From positions 4,826,001 through 4,890,000 of the forward strand of contig NZ_CP061080.1 of assembly GCF_014495845.1 (NCBI RefSeq): a stretch of DNA of 64,000 nucleotides. The letters run 5' to 3'. The notes under the pieces are model-generated. The model ran no database searches and was not told the DNA's origin. It saw nothing but the letters and a program-made list of their open reading frames with translations. Shown in pieces: positions 36,314-45,874 of the stretch. The stretch is from Aquibium microcysteis. GTDB lineage: Bacteria > Pseudomonadota > Alphaproteobacteria > Rhizobiales > Rhizobiaceae. Both the position numbers and the translations under genes were made by a program. The first letter of the stretch is position 1. Every line of letters begins with the position of its first letter.

Positions 36314-37300
36314 CTACACCTCTTCCCACCCGCCGCTCTCGCCCGCCCGGAAGATCGCGTCGATCACCTTCTGGTTCTTCACCGAGCTCTCCAGCGGGAA
36401 CACGTCCACCTTCTCCCCGCGTGCGGCCTTCACGAAGGCCTCCGCCTGCAGCCGGTACTGCCTTGTGTCGGGGAAGCGGTAGACGGTGGCCTCCGTGTGG
36501 TTGTGGTTGTGAAGCGTCACCGTGTCGTCGCCATAGATGCGGGCGTTGAACGGCGTCGCCACCTCGATGAAGCCGGCCTCGCCGTGGAACACCATGCCCT
36601 GCCGCGCCGCCATCTGCGTCGAGACGTAGAAGGTCATGTCGAAATCGCCGCAGTCGGCGGTGACGTGCGAATAGATGTCCGTGCCGAAGGCCGGGTCGCG
36701 CTCGACGCGGGCGCGGATCTTCAGCGGCTCCCTGCCCGTCGACAGCCGCATCGCCACGGTCGGATAGACGCCGATGTCGGGCAGGCCGCCGCCGCCGAGT
36801 TCCGGCCGATTGCGCATGTTGACGGGATCGACGTTGAAATAGGTGAAGGCGCCCTGCACGTGGCGCAGCCGGCCGATCGCGCCGTCCGCGATCAGGTCGC
36901 GCACCTTGTGCCATTGCGGATGGTAGGCCACCATGAAGGCCTCGCAGACCAGCACGCGGTTCCGGTCGCGCGCGGCGATCACCGGGGCGATGTCTTCGGC
37001 GTTCAGCGCCAGCGGCTTCTCCACCAGCACGTGCTTGCCTGCATCGGCCGCCTTGATCGCCCATTCGACGTGCTCCGAGGTCGGCAACGGTATATAGACG
37101 CCGTCGACCGTGTCAGACGCCAGCATCTCCTCGTAGGAGCCGAAGGCATGCGGCGCGCCGATCCGCCCGGCCAGCGCCTGCGCGCGCGACAGGTCGCGGC
37201 TGGCGACGGCGGTGACGAGCCCGTTCTCGCTGTCGTTCAGCGCCGGGATGACGTGCTCGCGGCCGATCTTGGCGGTGGACAGGATACCCCAGCGAAACAT
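36314..37300 (-). CDS. Gfo/Idh/MocA family oxidoreductase
   Basis: A 328-residue NAD(P)-dependent dehydrogenase for sugars or inositols. The N-terminal Rossmann domain starts [20 protein letters not shown]; the catalytic EKPLALN lysine motif ([11 protein letters not shown]) is intact; the C-terminal domain contains [20 protein letters not shown] and [10 protein letters not shown], close to dihydrodiol/xylose dehydrogenase-like members. The substrate is unknown. It is convergent with aglK across the palindromic repeat, so a link with imported glucosides is only circumstantial. Confidence 0.88.
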   Translation of the reverse strand: MFRWGILSTAKIGREHVIPALNDSENGLVTAVASRDLSRAQALAGRIGAPHAFGSYEEMLASDTVDGVYIPLPTSEHVEWAIKAADAGKHVLVEKPLALNAEDIAPVIAARDRNRVLVCEAFMVAYHPQWHKVRDLIADGAIGRLRHVQGAFTYFNVDPVNMRNRPELGGGGLPDIGVYPTVAMRLSTGREPLKIRARVERDPAFGTDIYSHVTADCGDFDMTFYVSTQMAARQGMVFHGEAGFIEVATPFNARIYGDDTVTLHNHNHTEATVYRFPDTRQYRLQAEAFVKAARGEKVDVFPLESSVKNQKVIDAIFRAGESGGWEEV

Positions 37301-37371
37301 TTTCTTTCCTCCTCGAAAAATATCGGGGCGACACTACTGCGTGACGGGCGAGGAGGGAACCGGGAAAGCAG

Positions 37372-37911
37372 TTACCAGGGTACGACCGTCAACTCCGGCC
37401 AAAGGGGAAGCGCCCGTGCCGCTTTGCTATCATGCGTGGCGCGGTTGTCGAGCACCCGGTTGGGCACCAGCCGGAACGAGAAGATGTCGTCGAGCCCGAA
37501 AGGTGCATGGAGGTTGAGGCGATCATCGGCGTCGAGCCGCACGCCGACCGAATGGGTCGTGCAGGCGAAGCGGTCGATGCCTTCCCGCGACGAGCCGAGC
37601 GGCGGGTAGGGCTGGCCGAAATGGCTCTCATACCAGAGATGCACTCGCGCCTGATTGCGGATTTCGACCGGCACCGGAAGCGCGGCGAAGGATGGCGCGG
37701 CACGGCGGATCACCGCGTCCTCCCCCTCCCACGACAGGTCGGCGGCATCGAAGTAGAACAGGTCGACGTCCTTGACGCCATGGCCGGAGAGCCGCCCCGT
37801 GAGCGTGTTCCGGACGGTATTGTAAAGCGCGCCCGAGACGATCCACCACTCCGGTAGGTCGAGGCCGCGGTATGGTCCGCCCCGTTCATCGACCCGGGAT
37901 CGAGACGTCAT
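37372..37911 (-). CDS. Nucleotidyltransferase family protein (COG3575 type), N-terminally short
   Basis: A 179-residue member of a small nucleotidyltransferase-like family. The core LDLPEWWIVSGALYNTVRN, then GHGVKDVDLFYFDA with the paired aspartates, and FACTTHSVGVRLD are clear. Family members usually have an extra N-terminal helix of about 20-25 residues before the L-x-L-P motif; here an unrelated basic stretch MTSRSRVDERGGP takes its place and the start codon overlaps that of the divergent antitoxin gene by two bases. This suggests the 5' end was replaced by the toxin-antitoxin insertion. Activity is uncertain. Confidence 0.7.
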   Translation of the reverse strand: MTSRSRVDERGGPYRGLDLPEWWIVSGALYNTVRNTLTGRLSGHGVKDVDLFYFDAADLSWEGEDAVIRRAAPSFAALPVPVEIRNQARVHLWYESHFGQPYPPLGSSREGIDRFACTTHSVGVRLDADDRLNLHAPFGLDDIFSFRLVPNRVLDNRATHDSKAARALPLWPELTVVPW

Positions 37912-38128
37912 GAAAACCTTGAGCATCCGCATCGACGACGACGTCAAGACGCGCTGGGACGAACTCGCCGAAGCGCACGGCCTCGACAGCCAGCGCCTCA
38001 TGCGCGAGGCGATCGTCGAGAAGCTGGAGGAGTTGGAAGACCTTTACGTCGTGAAGGCTCGCACGACGGCGCCATTCCAGCCGGTGCCAAACGAAGAGGT
38101 CTGGCGGCGGCTCGGCCTTGAGGATTGA
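37910..38128 (+). CDS. Ribbon-helix-helix antitoxin
   Basis: A 72-residue protein beginning MKTLSIRIDDDVKTRWDELA, the beta strand and first helix of the ribbon-helix-helix fold, followed by a second helix (SQRLMREAIVEKLEELE) and a C-terminal tail that would wrap the toxin. It would neutralise the downstream RelE/ParE-type toxin and repress its own promoter. Its stop codon lies inside the start region of the toxin gene (11 bases overlap), the usual arrangement for such pairs. Its start overlaps the divergent nucleotidyltransferase start. Confidence 0.85.
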   Translation: MKTLSIRIDDDVKTRWDELAEAHGLDSQRLMREAIVEKLEELEDLYVVKARTTAPFQPVPNEEVWRRLGLED

Positions 38129-38417
38129 GTGGCATCCGGATGCGGTTGCAGACCTTGCGCGCATCGGGACCGCCGACCAGCGCCGAATCAAGGCGGCGCT
38201 GGACGATCTCCTCGCCGCGCCCGATGCGCGGCAGCGCCTCGTCCCCTATTCGGGCGATCTGAAAGGCCACTGGAAGCTGCGCGTCGGCGACTACCGGCTT
38301 GTCTGCCGTGTCGAGGACAGGAATGGCCAGCGCGTGCTCGTCATCTATCGCGCGCACCGAAGCCGCGCCTACGACAGTCGGAGCCTCAGGACCATCCTGC
38401 GGCGATCCGAAGATTGA
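38118..38417 (+). CDS. RelE/ParE-superfamily toxin
   Basis: A 99-residue toxin of the RelE/ParE fold. It starts RIEWHPDAVADLARI, has KAALDDLLAAPDARQRL in the helices and ends with the strand pair LRVGDYRLVCRVEDRNGQRVL (part: KLRVGDYRLVCRV) and IYRAHRSRAYD, whose basic residues are those expected in the active site of the ribonuclease type. The start is a TTG at 38118, overlapping the antitoxin stop. RelE-like mRNA cleavage or ParE-like gyrase poisoning cannot be separated from the sequence alone. Confidence 0.83.
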   Translation: MRIEWHPDAVADLARIGTADQRRIKAALDDLLAAPDARQRLVPYSGDLKGHWKLRVGDYRLVCRVEDRNGQRVLVIYRAHRSRAYDSRSLRTILRRSED

Positions 38418-38455
38418 GCCCGGCGCACATTGCGCCGGACACCGCCCTGCCCCCC

Positions 38456-39472
38456 TCACGCCTCCTGAATCGCCGACAGCTTCCACGCGCCGCCACGCTC
38501 GCGCACGAAGGTCCAGAGTTCGACCGTCTCGCTGGGCTCCTCCGAGCCGCCGGCGAGCGCGCCCGTGGCGCGGTCACGCAGCACGTCGACGGCCTCGTAG
38601 CGCAGCGCCGCGGTGGCATAGTCGCGGTCGTGTTCGCGCCATGCCTCGGCGATGTCGGCCTGCAGGAGATGCACGCCCGAGACCGCGTTCACCACGCCGC
38701 GCGTGGCGTTCTGGGCGAGTTCCTCGGAGAAGAACGACACCATCTCGGGCGTCGACAGCCGGCGCAGCGCTGCATGATCTTCGCGCGAGAAGGCCTCCTG
38801 CACCTCGGTCAGCCGCTGCTGGAACGTGTCGAGGTCGGCCTGATCGAGCCGGATGTGCTCGATCTCAGGCTCGCTTTCGACCTGGGCCGCCGCCCCGCCA
38901 CCGATCGAGGGAACGGTGAAACCGCCAGCCCTGCGTGTGTCGCCGGAAGGCGCCGCGTCTCGCCGCGTCGGTTCGCGGCCGAAGCCGTGGCCGCCCGAGG
39001 GCGCGCCGCCGGCCATGGCCGGAGTCCGGCGCGAGCGGAAGAAGGCCATTGCCAGCCAGATCAAAGCTCCGACCAGCAGGAGCTGGATCAGGAAGCCGAG
39101 CGCGCCGGCCATGCCGCCGAAGCCGTAGCCGAGCAGCATGCCGAACAGGCCGCCGATCAGGATGCCGCGCATCAGCGACCCGCCGAGGCCGCCGCCGAAC
39201 ATCCCGGGCCGCTGCGGGCCGGCCGCCTGCTGCGCGCCCGTCTGCTGCTGGCGGGTGGCGCCCGGCGCCGGTGCCGGCGTCATCGAGCGCTCGACGGGTG
39301 CGGTCTGGGCCGGAGCGGTGCGGGTGGGAGGTGGCGCCTGGAAGGTGCGCGATCCGCGGCTGCCGAAGCTGCCGCCGCGCCGTGCCTCGGCGAAATCCGT
39401 CGAGACCAGCGTGAAGGACACGAAGAGCGCCGCGAAGAGGGCGAAGAAGGTGAGACCGCGCATGCGCAGCAT
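38456..39472 (-). CDS. Tim44/TimA-domain membrane protein
   Basis: A 338-residue protein with an N-terminal signal or anchor helix (LTFFALFAALFVSFTLVST), a long low-complexity linker rich in proline, glutamine and glycine (about 30-85), a glycine-rich double membrane segment (about 90-150), and a C-terminal Tim44-like domain (about 195-335) with FQQRLTEVQEAFSREDHAAL and ETVELWTFVRERGGAWKLS. Bacterial relatives of mitochondrial Tim44 are in the inner membrane; the role is poorly known. The start at 39472 (MLRMRG) is chosen for the signal-like helix; the frame continues to 39658. Confidence 0.85.
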   Translation of the reverse strand: MLRMRGLTFFALFAALFVSFTLVSTDFAEARRGGSFGSRGSRTFQAPPPTRTAPAQTAPVERSMTPAPAPGATRQQQTGAQQAAGPQRPGMFGGGLGGSLMRGILIGGLFGMLLGYGFGGMAGALGFLIQLLLVGALIWLAMAFFRSRRTPAMAGGAPSGGHGFGREPTRRDAAPSGDTRRAGGFTVPSIGGGAAAQVESEPEIEHIRLDQADLDTFQQRLTEVQEAFSREDHAALRRLSTPEMVSFFSEELAQNATRGVVNAVSGVHLLQADIAEAWREHDRDYATAALRYEAVDVLRDRATGALAGGSEEPSETVELWTFVRERGGAWKLSAIQEA

Positions 39473-39679
39473 GGAATGGGTTCCTCCATCTGCCCGCTCG
39501 TTGGTGGAATGCTCGGCGGGCCCGTTGAGTGTGCGATCCGACATCGCGACCGTGGGTGACGATCGCCAGAGGGGCCCGGCCCGCAGACGAGGATATGGTG
39601 CAGGGCGCATCAGGATGCAAGACGGCACCGCGCGCTGGCGTGGTTGCCCCGGCTCCACGCAGGGGTCCCGCGGCGGCGG

Positions 39680-40522
39680 TCAGATCATCTGCAGCGCCAT
39701 CTTCCGGCGCGGCGGCGGGAACAGGCGATCCAGTTCGGCAAGATCGGCCGCCGACAGCACGAGGTCGGCGGCGGCGCGGTTGGCGCGGACATGCCGTTGC
39801 TGCGTGGCCTTGGGAATGGCGATGACGCCGGGACGCGACAGCACGAAGGCCAGCGCCACCTGCGCCGCCGTCGCGCCATGCCGCTCCGCGAGGGCAGAAA
39901 GCCGTCGGTCTGCCGCAAGGTCACCCTGCGCCACCGGTGAGTAAGCCATGATGGGAAGTCCGGCTGCCCGAGCCTGCGGCAGGAGGTCGAACTCGATGCC
40001 GCGTGTGGCGAGGTTGTAGAGCACCTGGTTGGTCTGCACGGCACTGCCAGCGGGCACGCCGGCGAGCTCGTCCATGTCGTCAGCGTCGAAGTTGCTGACG
40101 CCCCAGTGGCGGATCTTGCCTGCCGCCTTCAGCGCCTCGAAGGCCTCCACCGTTTCGGCCAGAGGTATGTTTCCGCGCCAGTGCAGCAGATAGAGGTCGA
40201 TGCGATCCGTTCCCAGCCGCCGCAGGCTTGCCTCGCAGGCGCGCATCGTGGCCGTGCGGGAGGCGTTGGACGGAAGCACCTTCGAGACGAGGAACAGGTC
40301 GTCGCGCCTGCCGGCGATGGCTTCGGCAACGACCGTCTCGGCTCCGCCCGCGGCATACATCTCCGCGGTGTCGATCAGCGTCATGCCAAGGTCGATCCCG
40401 GTCCGAAGCGCCGACACCTCGGCGGACCGGCTGCCCTGGTCTTCTCCCATCATCCACGTTCCCTGGCCGAGCACGGGCAAGGTTTCTCCGCAGGGAAGGG
40501 TGGTTCGGGCGATCGGGGTCAT
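39680..40522 (-). CDS. Aldo/keto reductase
   Basis: A 280-residue NADPH-dependent TIM-barrel reductase of carbonyl compounds. The catalytic tetrad is visible: Asp and Tyr in [11 protein letters not shown], Lys in [10 protein letters not shown], His in [21 protein letters not shown] and [14 protein letters not shown] provide the cofactor contacts. Closest in layout to the YeaE/2,5-diketogluconate-reductase-like group. Substrate unknown. The gene lies between the Tim44 protein and an acidic hypothetical protein, all on the minus strand. Confidence 0.92.
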   Translation of the reverse strand: MTPIARTTLPCGETLPVLGQGTWMMGEDQGSRSAEVSALRTGIDLGMTLIDTAEMYAAGGAETVVAEAIAGRRDDLFLVSKVLPSNASRTATMRACEASLRRLGTDRIDLYLLHWRGNIPLAETVEAFEALKAAGKIRHWGVSNFDADDMDELAGVPAGSAVQTNQVLYNLATRGIEFDLLPQARAAGLPIMAYSPVAQGDLAADRRLSALAERHGATAAQVALAFVLSRPGVIAIPKATQQRHVRANRAAADLVLSAADLAELDRLFPPPRRKMALQMI

Positions 40523-40644
40523 GATGCAACTCCATCTGGCCAATCGAGGCGGGAGGGAGGTGATCCGCCGGCCCGACACCGAGGCTGGACGGGGTGCGGA
40601 ACGCCGCAGCCGGGGGCGCGCGTCGCGCGCGCCCCCGGAAGAGC

Positions 40645-40947
40645 TCATTCGTCTTCGTCGTCGAACTCGTCGTCGAACTGGTCGACCATCACCAGGAAGA
40701 CGACACTCGCGCCGTCCTCGTCCTCGTCATCCTCGTCCGCTTCGAGGCTGTCGTCGAAGAGGTCTTCCTCGTCCTCGGTCGCCGGGCGGATGGTGAAGGG
40801 CGACTTGCCGTTCCAAACCGGCTTGCCGTCGGTCGTGAACTCCGCGAGATCGGCCTTGAAATCCTCGCTGTCGAAGATTTCCCGGGCTTCAGCCTCGTCG
40901 GCATCGGTCATTGCGACGGCAACGCCGTCGATTTCGAGCGTGAACAT
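40645..40947 (-). CDS. Acidic hypothetical protein
   Basis: A 100-residue protein of unknown family, strongly acidic at the C-terminus ([18 protein letters not shown] and [10 protein letters not shown]). The N-terminal half has a beta-rich start [20 protein letters not shown] and a [19 protein letters not shown] segment suggestive of a small folded domain. AGGAGTTCC is located just before the ATG. A poor stress-promoter match (GGAGC-N16-CGTT at 40981-41005) lies upstream. No function is assigned. Confidence 0.7.
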   Translation of the reverse strand: MFTLEIDGVAVAMTDADEAEAREIFDSEDFKADLAEFTTDGKPVWNGKSPFTIRPATEDEEDLFDDSLEADEDDEDEDGASVVFLVMVDQFDDEFDDEDE

Positions 40948-41083
40948 GTCCTGGAACTCCTGTCGGCTGACTGCCAGCCTAACGCGCGGGAGCGCATCCG
41001 GCTCCCTTCTGCGCAGACCCTTCCTCCGAAGGCCGGGCTCTTGTCAATGGCCTGCGTGCGGACACTGGGGACGGCCGGAAGCC

Positions 41084-41120
41084 GGCAAACGTCGCCGCGG
41101 TGGCCGCGGCGACGTTTGCC
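41084..41120. repeat. Perfect 17-base inverted repeat after pheT
   Basis: GGCAAACGTCGCCGCGG at 41084-41100 pairs without mismatch with 41104-41120 around a TGG loop, immediately downstream of the pheT stop codon. There is no T-run on either strand, so it is not a classical terminator; it could stabilise the 3' end of the pheT message. Confidence 0.7.
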
Positions 41121-43613
41121 TCATCCCCGCAGCACGCCGCCGGTCTGCTTCTTCACGTTCTCGACGATCCGGCCGGCGAGCGCCTCGAAATCCTCGTCGG
41201 TCAGCGTCTTGTCGACCGGCTGGATCGATACCTCGATGGCGATCGACTTGCGGCCCTCGCCGAGCGAGGCGCCTTCGAACACGTCGAACACCGTCACGCC
41301 GGTGATCAGCTTCCTGTCGGCCGCGAGCGCCGCCTTGGTCAGCGTGCCGGCCTCCACGGCCTTGTCCACCACGAAGGCGAAGTCGCGACGCACCGCCTGG
41401 AAGGGCGACAGATCCAGACGCGGCTTGGTGCGGGTGGCGCGCGCCTTCGGCTCCGGAACGGCGTCGACGTAAACCTCGAAGCCGCAGAGCGGCCCCGACA
41501 CGTCGAGCGCCTCCAGCGTGCGCGGGTGGAACTCGCCGAAGGTGGCGAGCACCACCTTCGGGCCGAGCTTGATCGTGCCGGAGCGGCCGGGGTGATACCA
41601 GGCCGGTCCGCCGGGCTCGACCTGCAGCTTGTCCACCGGCGCGCCGCAGGCTTCCAGCGCGGCCAGCGCGTCTGCCTTGGCGTCGAACACACCGACGGCC
41701 GCCGCATGGCCGGACCAGGCGCGGCCGGAGCCGTCCACGCGCGCGGTGCCGCGGCGCACGCCGGCCGCCACGCGCCGCTGCTGGTTGGCGCCGTCGCCCT
41801 CGTAGGTGCCCGACACCTCGAACAGCGCCACGTCGGCGAAGCCGCGATCGGCATTGCGCTGCGCCGCCGCGAGCAGGCCGGGCAGCAGCGAGGGCCGCAT
41901 GTCCGACATGTCGGCGGCGATCGGGTTGGCGAGCTTCAGCGCCTCCTGTCCGCCACCGAACAATTCGGCGTGCCTGGCGGGAATGAATGACCAGGTGACG
42001 GCCTCCATCATCCCGCGCACCGCGAGCGCCCGCCGCGCCGCGCGGGTGCGGACCTGCAGCGTGGTCAGGATGCGGCCGTTGACGGCGTCGTGCGACACCA
42101 TCGGCTGCGGCGCGATCTTCTCGACGCCGTGGATGCGCATCACCTCCTCGACGAGATCCGCCTTGCCCTCCACGTCCGGCCGCCAGGACGGGACCGTCAC
42201 CTCGAATGCGCCCTTGCGGCGAACGTTGCGCATGTTGTCGGCCGACAGGTAGCTCAGCGTCGAGCCGGCGTTGCGCGGACCGTCGGAGATATCCATGCCG
42301 AACACGTCGGCCACGCCGAAACCGAGTCGCTCCAGGATGTCGCGCGCCTCCTCGGCCGGCACCTCTATGCCGGTCAGCCGAGTCACTTCCGAAACCGGGA
42401 AGGCGATCGTCTTCGCGGTATGGCCCGCGTAGCCGACGACCCGCTCCGTCGATGCCTCGCCGCCGCAGAGATCCAGAACCATGCGGGTGGCGAGTTCCAG
42501 GCCTGCACCCATGAATTCGTGGTCGACGCCGCGCTCGAAGCGGTAGCGTGCATCGGTGATGATGCCGAGCTCGCGGCCGGTGCGCGCAATGTTGAGCGGA
42601 TTCCAAAGCGCCGATTCGATCAGCACGTCGGTGGTGGTCTCGTCGCAGCCCGAATGCTCGCCGCCCATGATGCCGGCGATGGACTCAACGCCATTGTCGT
42701 CGGCGATGACGCACATTTCCGGTGTCAGCGTGTACTGGCGCCCGTCGAGCGCCAGCACTTTTTCGCCGTCGCGGGCGCGCCGCACCACGAGGTCGCCCTT
42801 CACCTTGGCGGCGTCGAAGACGTGCAGCGGCCGGCCGCGGTCGAAGGTGATGTAGTTTGTGATGTCCACCAGCGCGTTGATCGGGCGCAGGCCGATCGCC
42901 ATCAGCCGCTGCTGCATCCACTTCGGCGACGGCCCGTTCCTGACGCCGCGCACCAGCCGCAGAGCGAAGCCGGGGCAGAGGTCGTCCGCTTCGATCGTCA
43001 CCTTCACCGGGCAGTCGCCGGCACCGCCGACGGGCTCGACCGCGCCGGTCCTGAGCGTGCCGAGGCCTGCCGCTGCAAGGTCGCGCGCGATGCCGTGCAC
43101 GCCGGTCGCGTCCGGCCGGTTGGGCGTCAGGTTGATCTCGATGACGGGATCGTCGAGCTTCGCCCAGGCGGCGAAGGACTGGCCCACCGGCGCGTCGTCC
43201 GGCAGGTCGATGATGCCGTCATGCTCGTCCGACAGCATCAGCTCGCGCTCCGAGCACATCATGCCTCGGCTCTCCACGCCGCGGATCTTGCCGACCGAGA
43301 GCGTCACGTCGATGCCGGGCACGTAGGTTCCCGGCGCGGCGAAGGCGCCGATCAGCCCGGCGCGCGCATTGGGCGCGCCGCACACCACCTGAATCGGCTG
43401 GCCAGCGCCGGTGTCCACCGTCAGAACCCGCAGTTTGTCGGCGTCGGGGTGTTTCTCAGCCGTCAGCACCTTGGCGATGACGAAGGGCTTCAGCGCCGCC
43501 TTGTCGTCGACATGCTCGACCTCGAGGCCGATCATCGTCAGCCGTTCGCAGATTTCGGCGAGGGACGCCTCGGTCTCGAGGTGATCCTTCAGCCAGGACA
43601 GGGTGAATTTCAT
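41121..43613 (-). CDS. pheT: Phenylalanine-tRNA ligase beta subunit
   Basis: The 830-residue beta chain of the alpha2-beta2 phenylalanyl-tRNA synthetase. It starts [20 protein letters not shown] and includes the EMAP-type tRNA-binding domain (about 40-150, [17 protein letters not shown]), the B3/B4 editing domain (about 210-385), B5 (with [18 protein letters not shown]), the inactive synthetase-like core, and the C-terminal ferredoxin-fold anticodon-binding domain ([16 protein letters not shown]). It overlaps the upstream GFA gene by four bases. pheS, normally just upstream, is not there. Confidence 0.97.
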   Translation of the reverse strand: MKFTLSWLKDHLETEASLAEICERLTMIGLEVEHVDDKAALKPFVIAKVLTAEKHPDADKLRVLTVDTGAGQPIQVVCGAPNARAGLIGAFAAPGTYVPGIDVTLSVGKIRGVESRGMMCSERELMLSDEHDGIIDLPDDAPVGQSFAAWAKLDDPVIEINLTPNRPDATGVHGIARDLAAAGLGTLRTGAVEPVGGAGDCPVKVTIEADDLCPGFALRLVRGVRNGPSPKWMQQRLMAIGLRPINALVDITNYITFDRGRPLHVFDAAKVKGDLVVRRARDGEKVLALDGRQYTLTPEMCVIADDNGVESIAGIMGGEHSGCDETTTDVLIESALWNPLNIARTGRELGIITDARYRFERGVDHEFMGAGLELATRMVLDLCGGEASTERVVGYAGHTAKTIAFPVSEVTRLTGIEVPAEEARDILERLGFGVADVFGMDISDGPRNAGSTLSYLSADNMRNVRRKGAFEVTVPSWRPDVEGKADLVEEVMRIHGVEKIAPQPMVSHDAVNGRILTTLQVRTRAARRALAVRGMMEAVTWSFIPARHAELFGGGQEALKLANPIAADMSDMRPSLLPGLLAAAQRNADRGFADVALFEVSGTYEGDGANQQRRVAAGVRRGTARVDGSGRAWSGHAAAVGVFDAKADALAALEACGAPVDKLQVEPGGPAWYHPGRSGTIKLGPKVVLATFGEFHPRTLEALDVSGPLCGFEVYVDAVPEPKARATRTKPRLDLSPFQAVRRDFAFVVDKAVEAGTLTKAALAADRKLITGVTVFDVFEGASLGEGRKSIAIEVSIQPVDKTLTDEDFEALAGRIVENVKKQTGGVLRG

Positions 43614-44047
43614 TGCGGGGATCCTGATCTCTCCACGCTCGACCGCACCAGCCGCGGCAGGTCGTCGGGCATGTGCACGTAGCGCAGTTGTTCGCACACA
43701 TAGGCGTGCAGGGTCGGTACATAGTCTTCCGGGCGGTCCATCGCGCCGAGCATGAACCAGATCTGGTTCTCCAGTCGTGCGTCGGCATAGGCAATGGGCG
43801 AGCCGCAGGTCGCGCAGAAGCTCCGGCTGGCCGCACCGTTCTCGAACAGGCGCGGGTCGCCGATGGTAAATCGCACGTTGTCGGCCGCAAAGCCGACGAA
43901 GGCGGAAACGGGCGCACCGGTGGCGCGGCGGCAGTCGGTGCAGTGGCAGTAGCTGATGTGGTGCGGCTCGTCGGAGGCCTCGAAGCGCACGGCTCCGCAG
44001 CGGCATCCGCCGGTGTGGGAAACGGTCACGATCGGTTCCGCCTGCAT
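43610..44047 (-). CDS. GFA-family zinc protein (glutathione-dependent formaldehyde-activating fold)
   Basis: A 145-residue zinc protein of the CENP-V/GFA fold. The zinc-binding cysteines appear in [27 protein letters not shown] and [11 protein letters not shown], all in the family spacing. Most members do not use formaldehyde, and the substrate here is unknown. It is translationally coupled to pheT (ATGA overlap at 43610-43613), an arrangement I recall from some rhizobial pheS-GFA-pheT clusters. Upstream is a 356-base noncoding stretch, so the promoter of this gene and pheT should be there. Confidence 0.9.
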   Translation of the reverse strand: MQAEPIVTVSHTGGCRCGAVRFEASDEPHHISYCHCTDCRRATGAPVSAFVGFAADNVRFTIGDPRLFENGAASRSFCATCGSPIAYADARLENQIWFMLGAMDRPEDYVPTLHAYVCEQLRYVHMPDDLPRLVRSSVERSGSPQ

Positions 44048-44403
44048 GGTCGTTCCGCTCCGCCGGAAGGCCTCGTTCCGGTCATGTCGTTCAGAGGCGT
44101 GCCGCCCGCGCTGCTTCTTTGCGCGTCCCGGCGCGCGGCCTTGTAGCGTGCCGGACCTGCGGCTTCAAGCAAATGAGGCCGACGGCCCGCCAGTCCGCCG
44201 TTTTCGGCCACGGTCCTGCCGCAGGACCGACAAACTAAATCGCATCGGCCGGGAACAGTTGGTGGATCGGGCAGTTTGCCAAGGGAGCAGCGTGCCGCGC
44301 CGGGGTGAAACGACCCGGGCCGCGGCGACCCCTCCCTCCGCGGGCGGTCAGCGCTCTCTCGCATCCCCAGAAGAACACTTCGAATCCAACGAGAGGACAC
44401 GAG
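44048..44403. other. 356-base intergenic region between the GFA gene and the PRC-barrel gene
   Basis: No gene is supported here on either strand. It holds the divergent promoters of the GFA-pheT unit and of the PRC-barrel gene. Two elements stand out: a nine-base palindrome at 44211-44229 (CGGTCCTGC and GCAGGACCG, one base apart) and a stress-type promoter at 44252-44276. The rest shows nothing that I can name. Confidence 0.6.
44252..44276 (+). promoter_or_regulatory. EcfG-type promoter of the PRC-barrel gene
   Basis: GGAAC (44252-44256), 16 bases, then AGTT (44273-44276), one mismatch from the GGAAC-N16/17-CGTT general-stress consensus. The leader would be about 120 bases. Confidence 0.5.
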
Positions 44404-45843
44404 ATGAAGAACCCAACGAAACTTCTCCTTGCTGCGGGCCTGATGTGCGGCACCGCTGCCCCGGCCGCCTTGGCACAGGAGGCCAACCAGAATGCAGCCG
44501 TCCAGGCCTGCCAGCGTCTGACGCAGATCGTGCAGGAGTACGACGGCCGCTTCCGCGACGAGTGGATCGATCGCGCCAATGACGTGATCTCCAGCGACGG
44601 GCGCCTCGAATGTGCGCAATATGTGGCGCAGGCCGAACAGGCGATCGACGAACTCGAGCGCCGCGACCGGATGGCTCAGCAGCAGGGCCAGGGCGGTCAG
44701 CTGCAGGCAGGAACCGGCCAGGCGTCCGCCGATCAGGCCGGCACGGCTGCGAACCAGAACCGTCAGGGGAATGCCGCTCAGGCCGACACGGACGTCGATG
44801 GCGGCCGCATCGTCGTGAGCCAGCCGGAGCCGCGTGTGCTCGTCGAGCAGGACGCTCCCGAGATCACCTACTCGCAGGATCCCGCGCAGGCCCGGGTCGA
44901 GCAGGCCGCACCGCAGATCATCGTGCGTCAGGCCGAGCCGACGGTGCGGGTCCAGATGCCGCGTCCGCAGATCACGATCACGCAGGCCGAGCCGGAGATC
45001 ATCGTCCGCCTGCCGGAGCCGAACGTGACCGTGGACGTGCCGGAACCCCGGTTCAACGTCTCCCAGTCGCAGCCGGAGGTTCGCGTGAACCAGCCTGAGC
45101 CGGAGGTTTCGGTGCAGATGGAGCAGCCCGAGGTCAACGTCCAGGATCAGGACCAGGCCCAGGTGCAGGTCGAACGCGGCCAGGCCGTCGTCCGTCGCGA
45201 GGGCGCCGAACAGCAGGCCCGGGTACAGATCGAGCGCGCCCAGCCTCAGGTTCGCTACGAGCGCGCCGAGCCCAACATCGAGTTCGAGATGGAAGGTGAG
45301 CCGCAGGTGACCTACAACCGCACCGGCGAGCCGAACGTCCGCGTCGAGCGGATGGGCGATCAGGCGGCGAATCAGCAGGACGAGCAGTCCGGACGGGATC
45401 GTCAGTCGCAGGCAAACCAGCAGGCGATGCAGGATCAGCAGGACGATGATCGCACCGCCTCGATCCAGCGGGACCGGATACCGGAGCAGGCCTACGACGC
45501 TCTGCGCGGTGATGCCCGGATACAGGGCGCGGCGACCACCATCCGCGTCAGCGAGCTGGTTGACCGCCAGGTGGTGAACGCCCGCGGCGAGCAGCTCGGC
45601 CAGGTCGAGCGCGTCGTCGCCAATGGCAACCGCACCTATCTGATCCTTTCGGAAGGCGGCTTTCTGGGCATGGGCGAGCGGGAAGTCGCTCTGCCGCTGG
45701 ACCGGGTCTCCTCCATCCGTGGTGACGAGCAGCTGGTCCTTCAGGGGCTGAGCGAGGAAGACCTCGAGGCCATGCCGCGCTGGAACGCCGGCAACAGCCA
45801 GGAGCTCGGCGAGAACGACGAGGTCGACATCTTCGAGTCCTGA
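44404..45843 (+). CDS. Exported PRC-barrel protein with about 20 nonapeptide repeats
   Basis: A 479-residue exported protein. Signal peptide about 1-24 (ending AALAQE); a helical, cysteine-containing region about 30-90; then residues 134-319 made of some 20 tandem nine-residue units of pattern P-x-[VI]-x-[VI]-x4 (for example PQITITQAE, PEIIVRLPE, PNVTVDVPE, PEVRVNQPE); a glutamine-rich linker; and a PRC-barrel at about 378-450 (IRVSELVDRQVVNARGEQLG). The repeats should form regular beta strands. Function unknown, perhaps a periplasmic stress or envelope protein. A GAGAGGA element precedes the ATG and a stress promoter lies upstream. Confidence 0.85.
   Translation: MKNPTKLLLAAGLMCGTAAPAALAQEANQNAAVQACQRLTQIVQEYDGRFRDEWIDRANDVISSDGRLECAQYVAQAEQAIDELERRDRMAQQQGQGGQLQAGTGQASADQAGTAANQNRQGNAAQADTDVDGGRIVVSQPEPRVLVEQDAPEITYSQDPAQARVEQAAPQIIVRQAEPTVRVQMPRPQITITQAEPEIIVRLPEPNVTVDVPEPRFNVSQSQPEVRVNQPEPEVSVQMEQPEVNVQDQDQAQVQVERGQAVVRREGAEQQARVQIERAQPQVRYERAEPNIEFEMEGEPQVTYNRTGEPNVRVERMGDQAANQQDEQSGRDRQSQANQQAMQDQQDDDRTASIQRDRIPEQAYDALRGDARIQGAATTIRVSELVDRQVVNARGEQLGQVERVVANGNRTYLILSEGGFLGMGEREVALPLDRVSSIRGDEQLVLQGLSEEDLEAMPRWNAGNSQELGENDEVDIFES
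44803..45360 (+). repeat. Coding region of tandem 9-residue beta repeats
   Basis: About 20 units of 27 bases, diverged in DNA but regular in protein (proline at position 1, valine or isoleucine at 3 and 5, often glutamate before the next proline). Units 2 and 3 and those near the middle are irregular by one or two residues. It covers residues 134-319 of the PRC-barrel protein. Confidence 0.75.
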
Positions 45844-45874
45844 TCCCGTGTGGTCGGCTCGAGCCTGAAACATG

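Noticed and set aside
40981..41005. Possible EcfG promoter before the acidic 100-residue protein
   Set aside because: The -35 reads GGAGC, changing one of the most conserved bases, and the site lies outside the cluster of other matches; left as a remark only.
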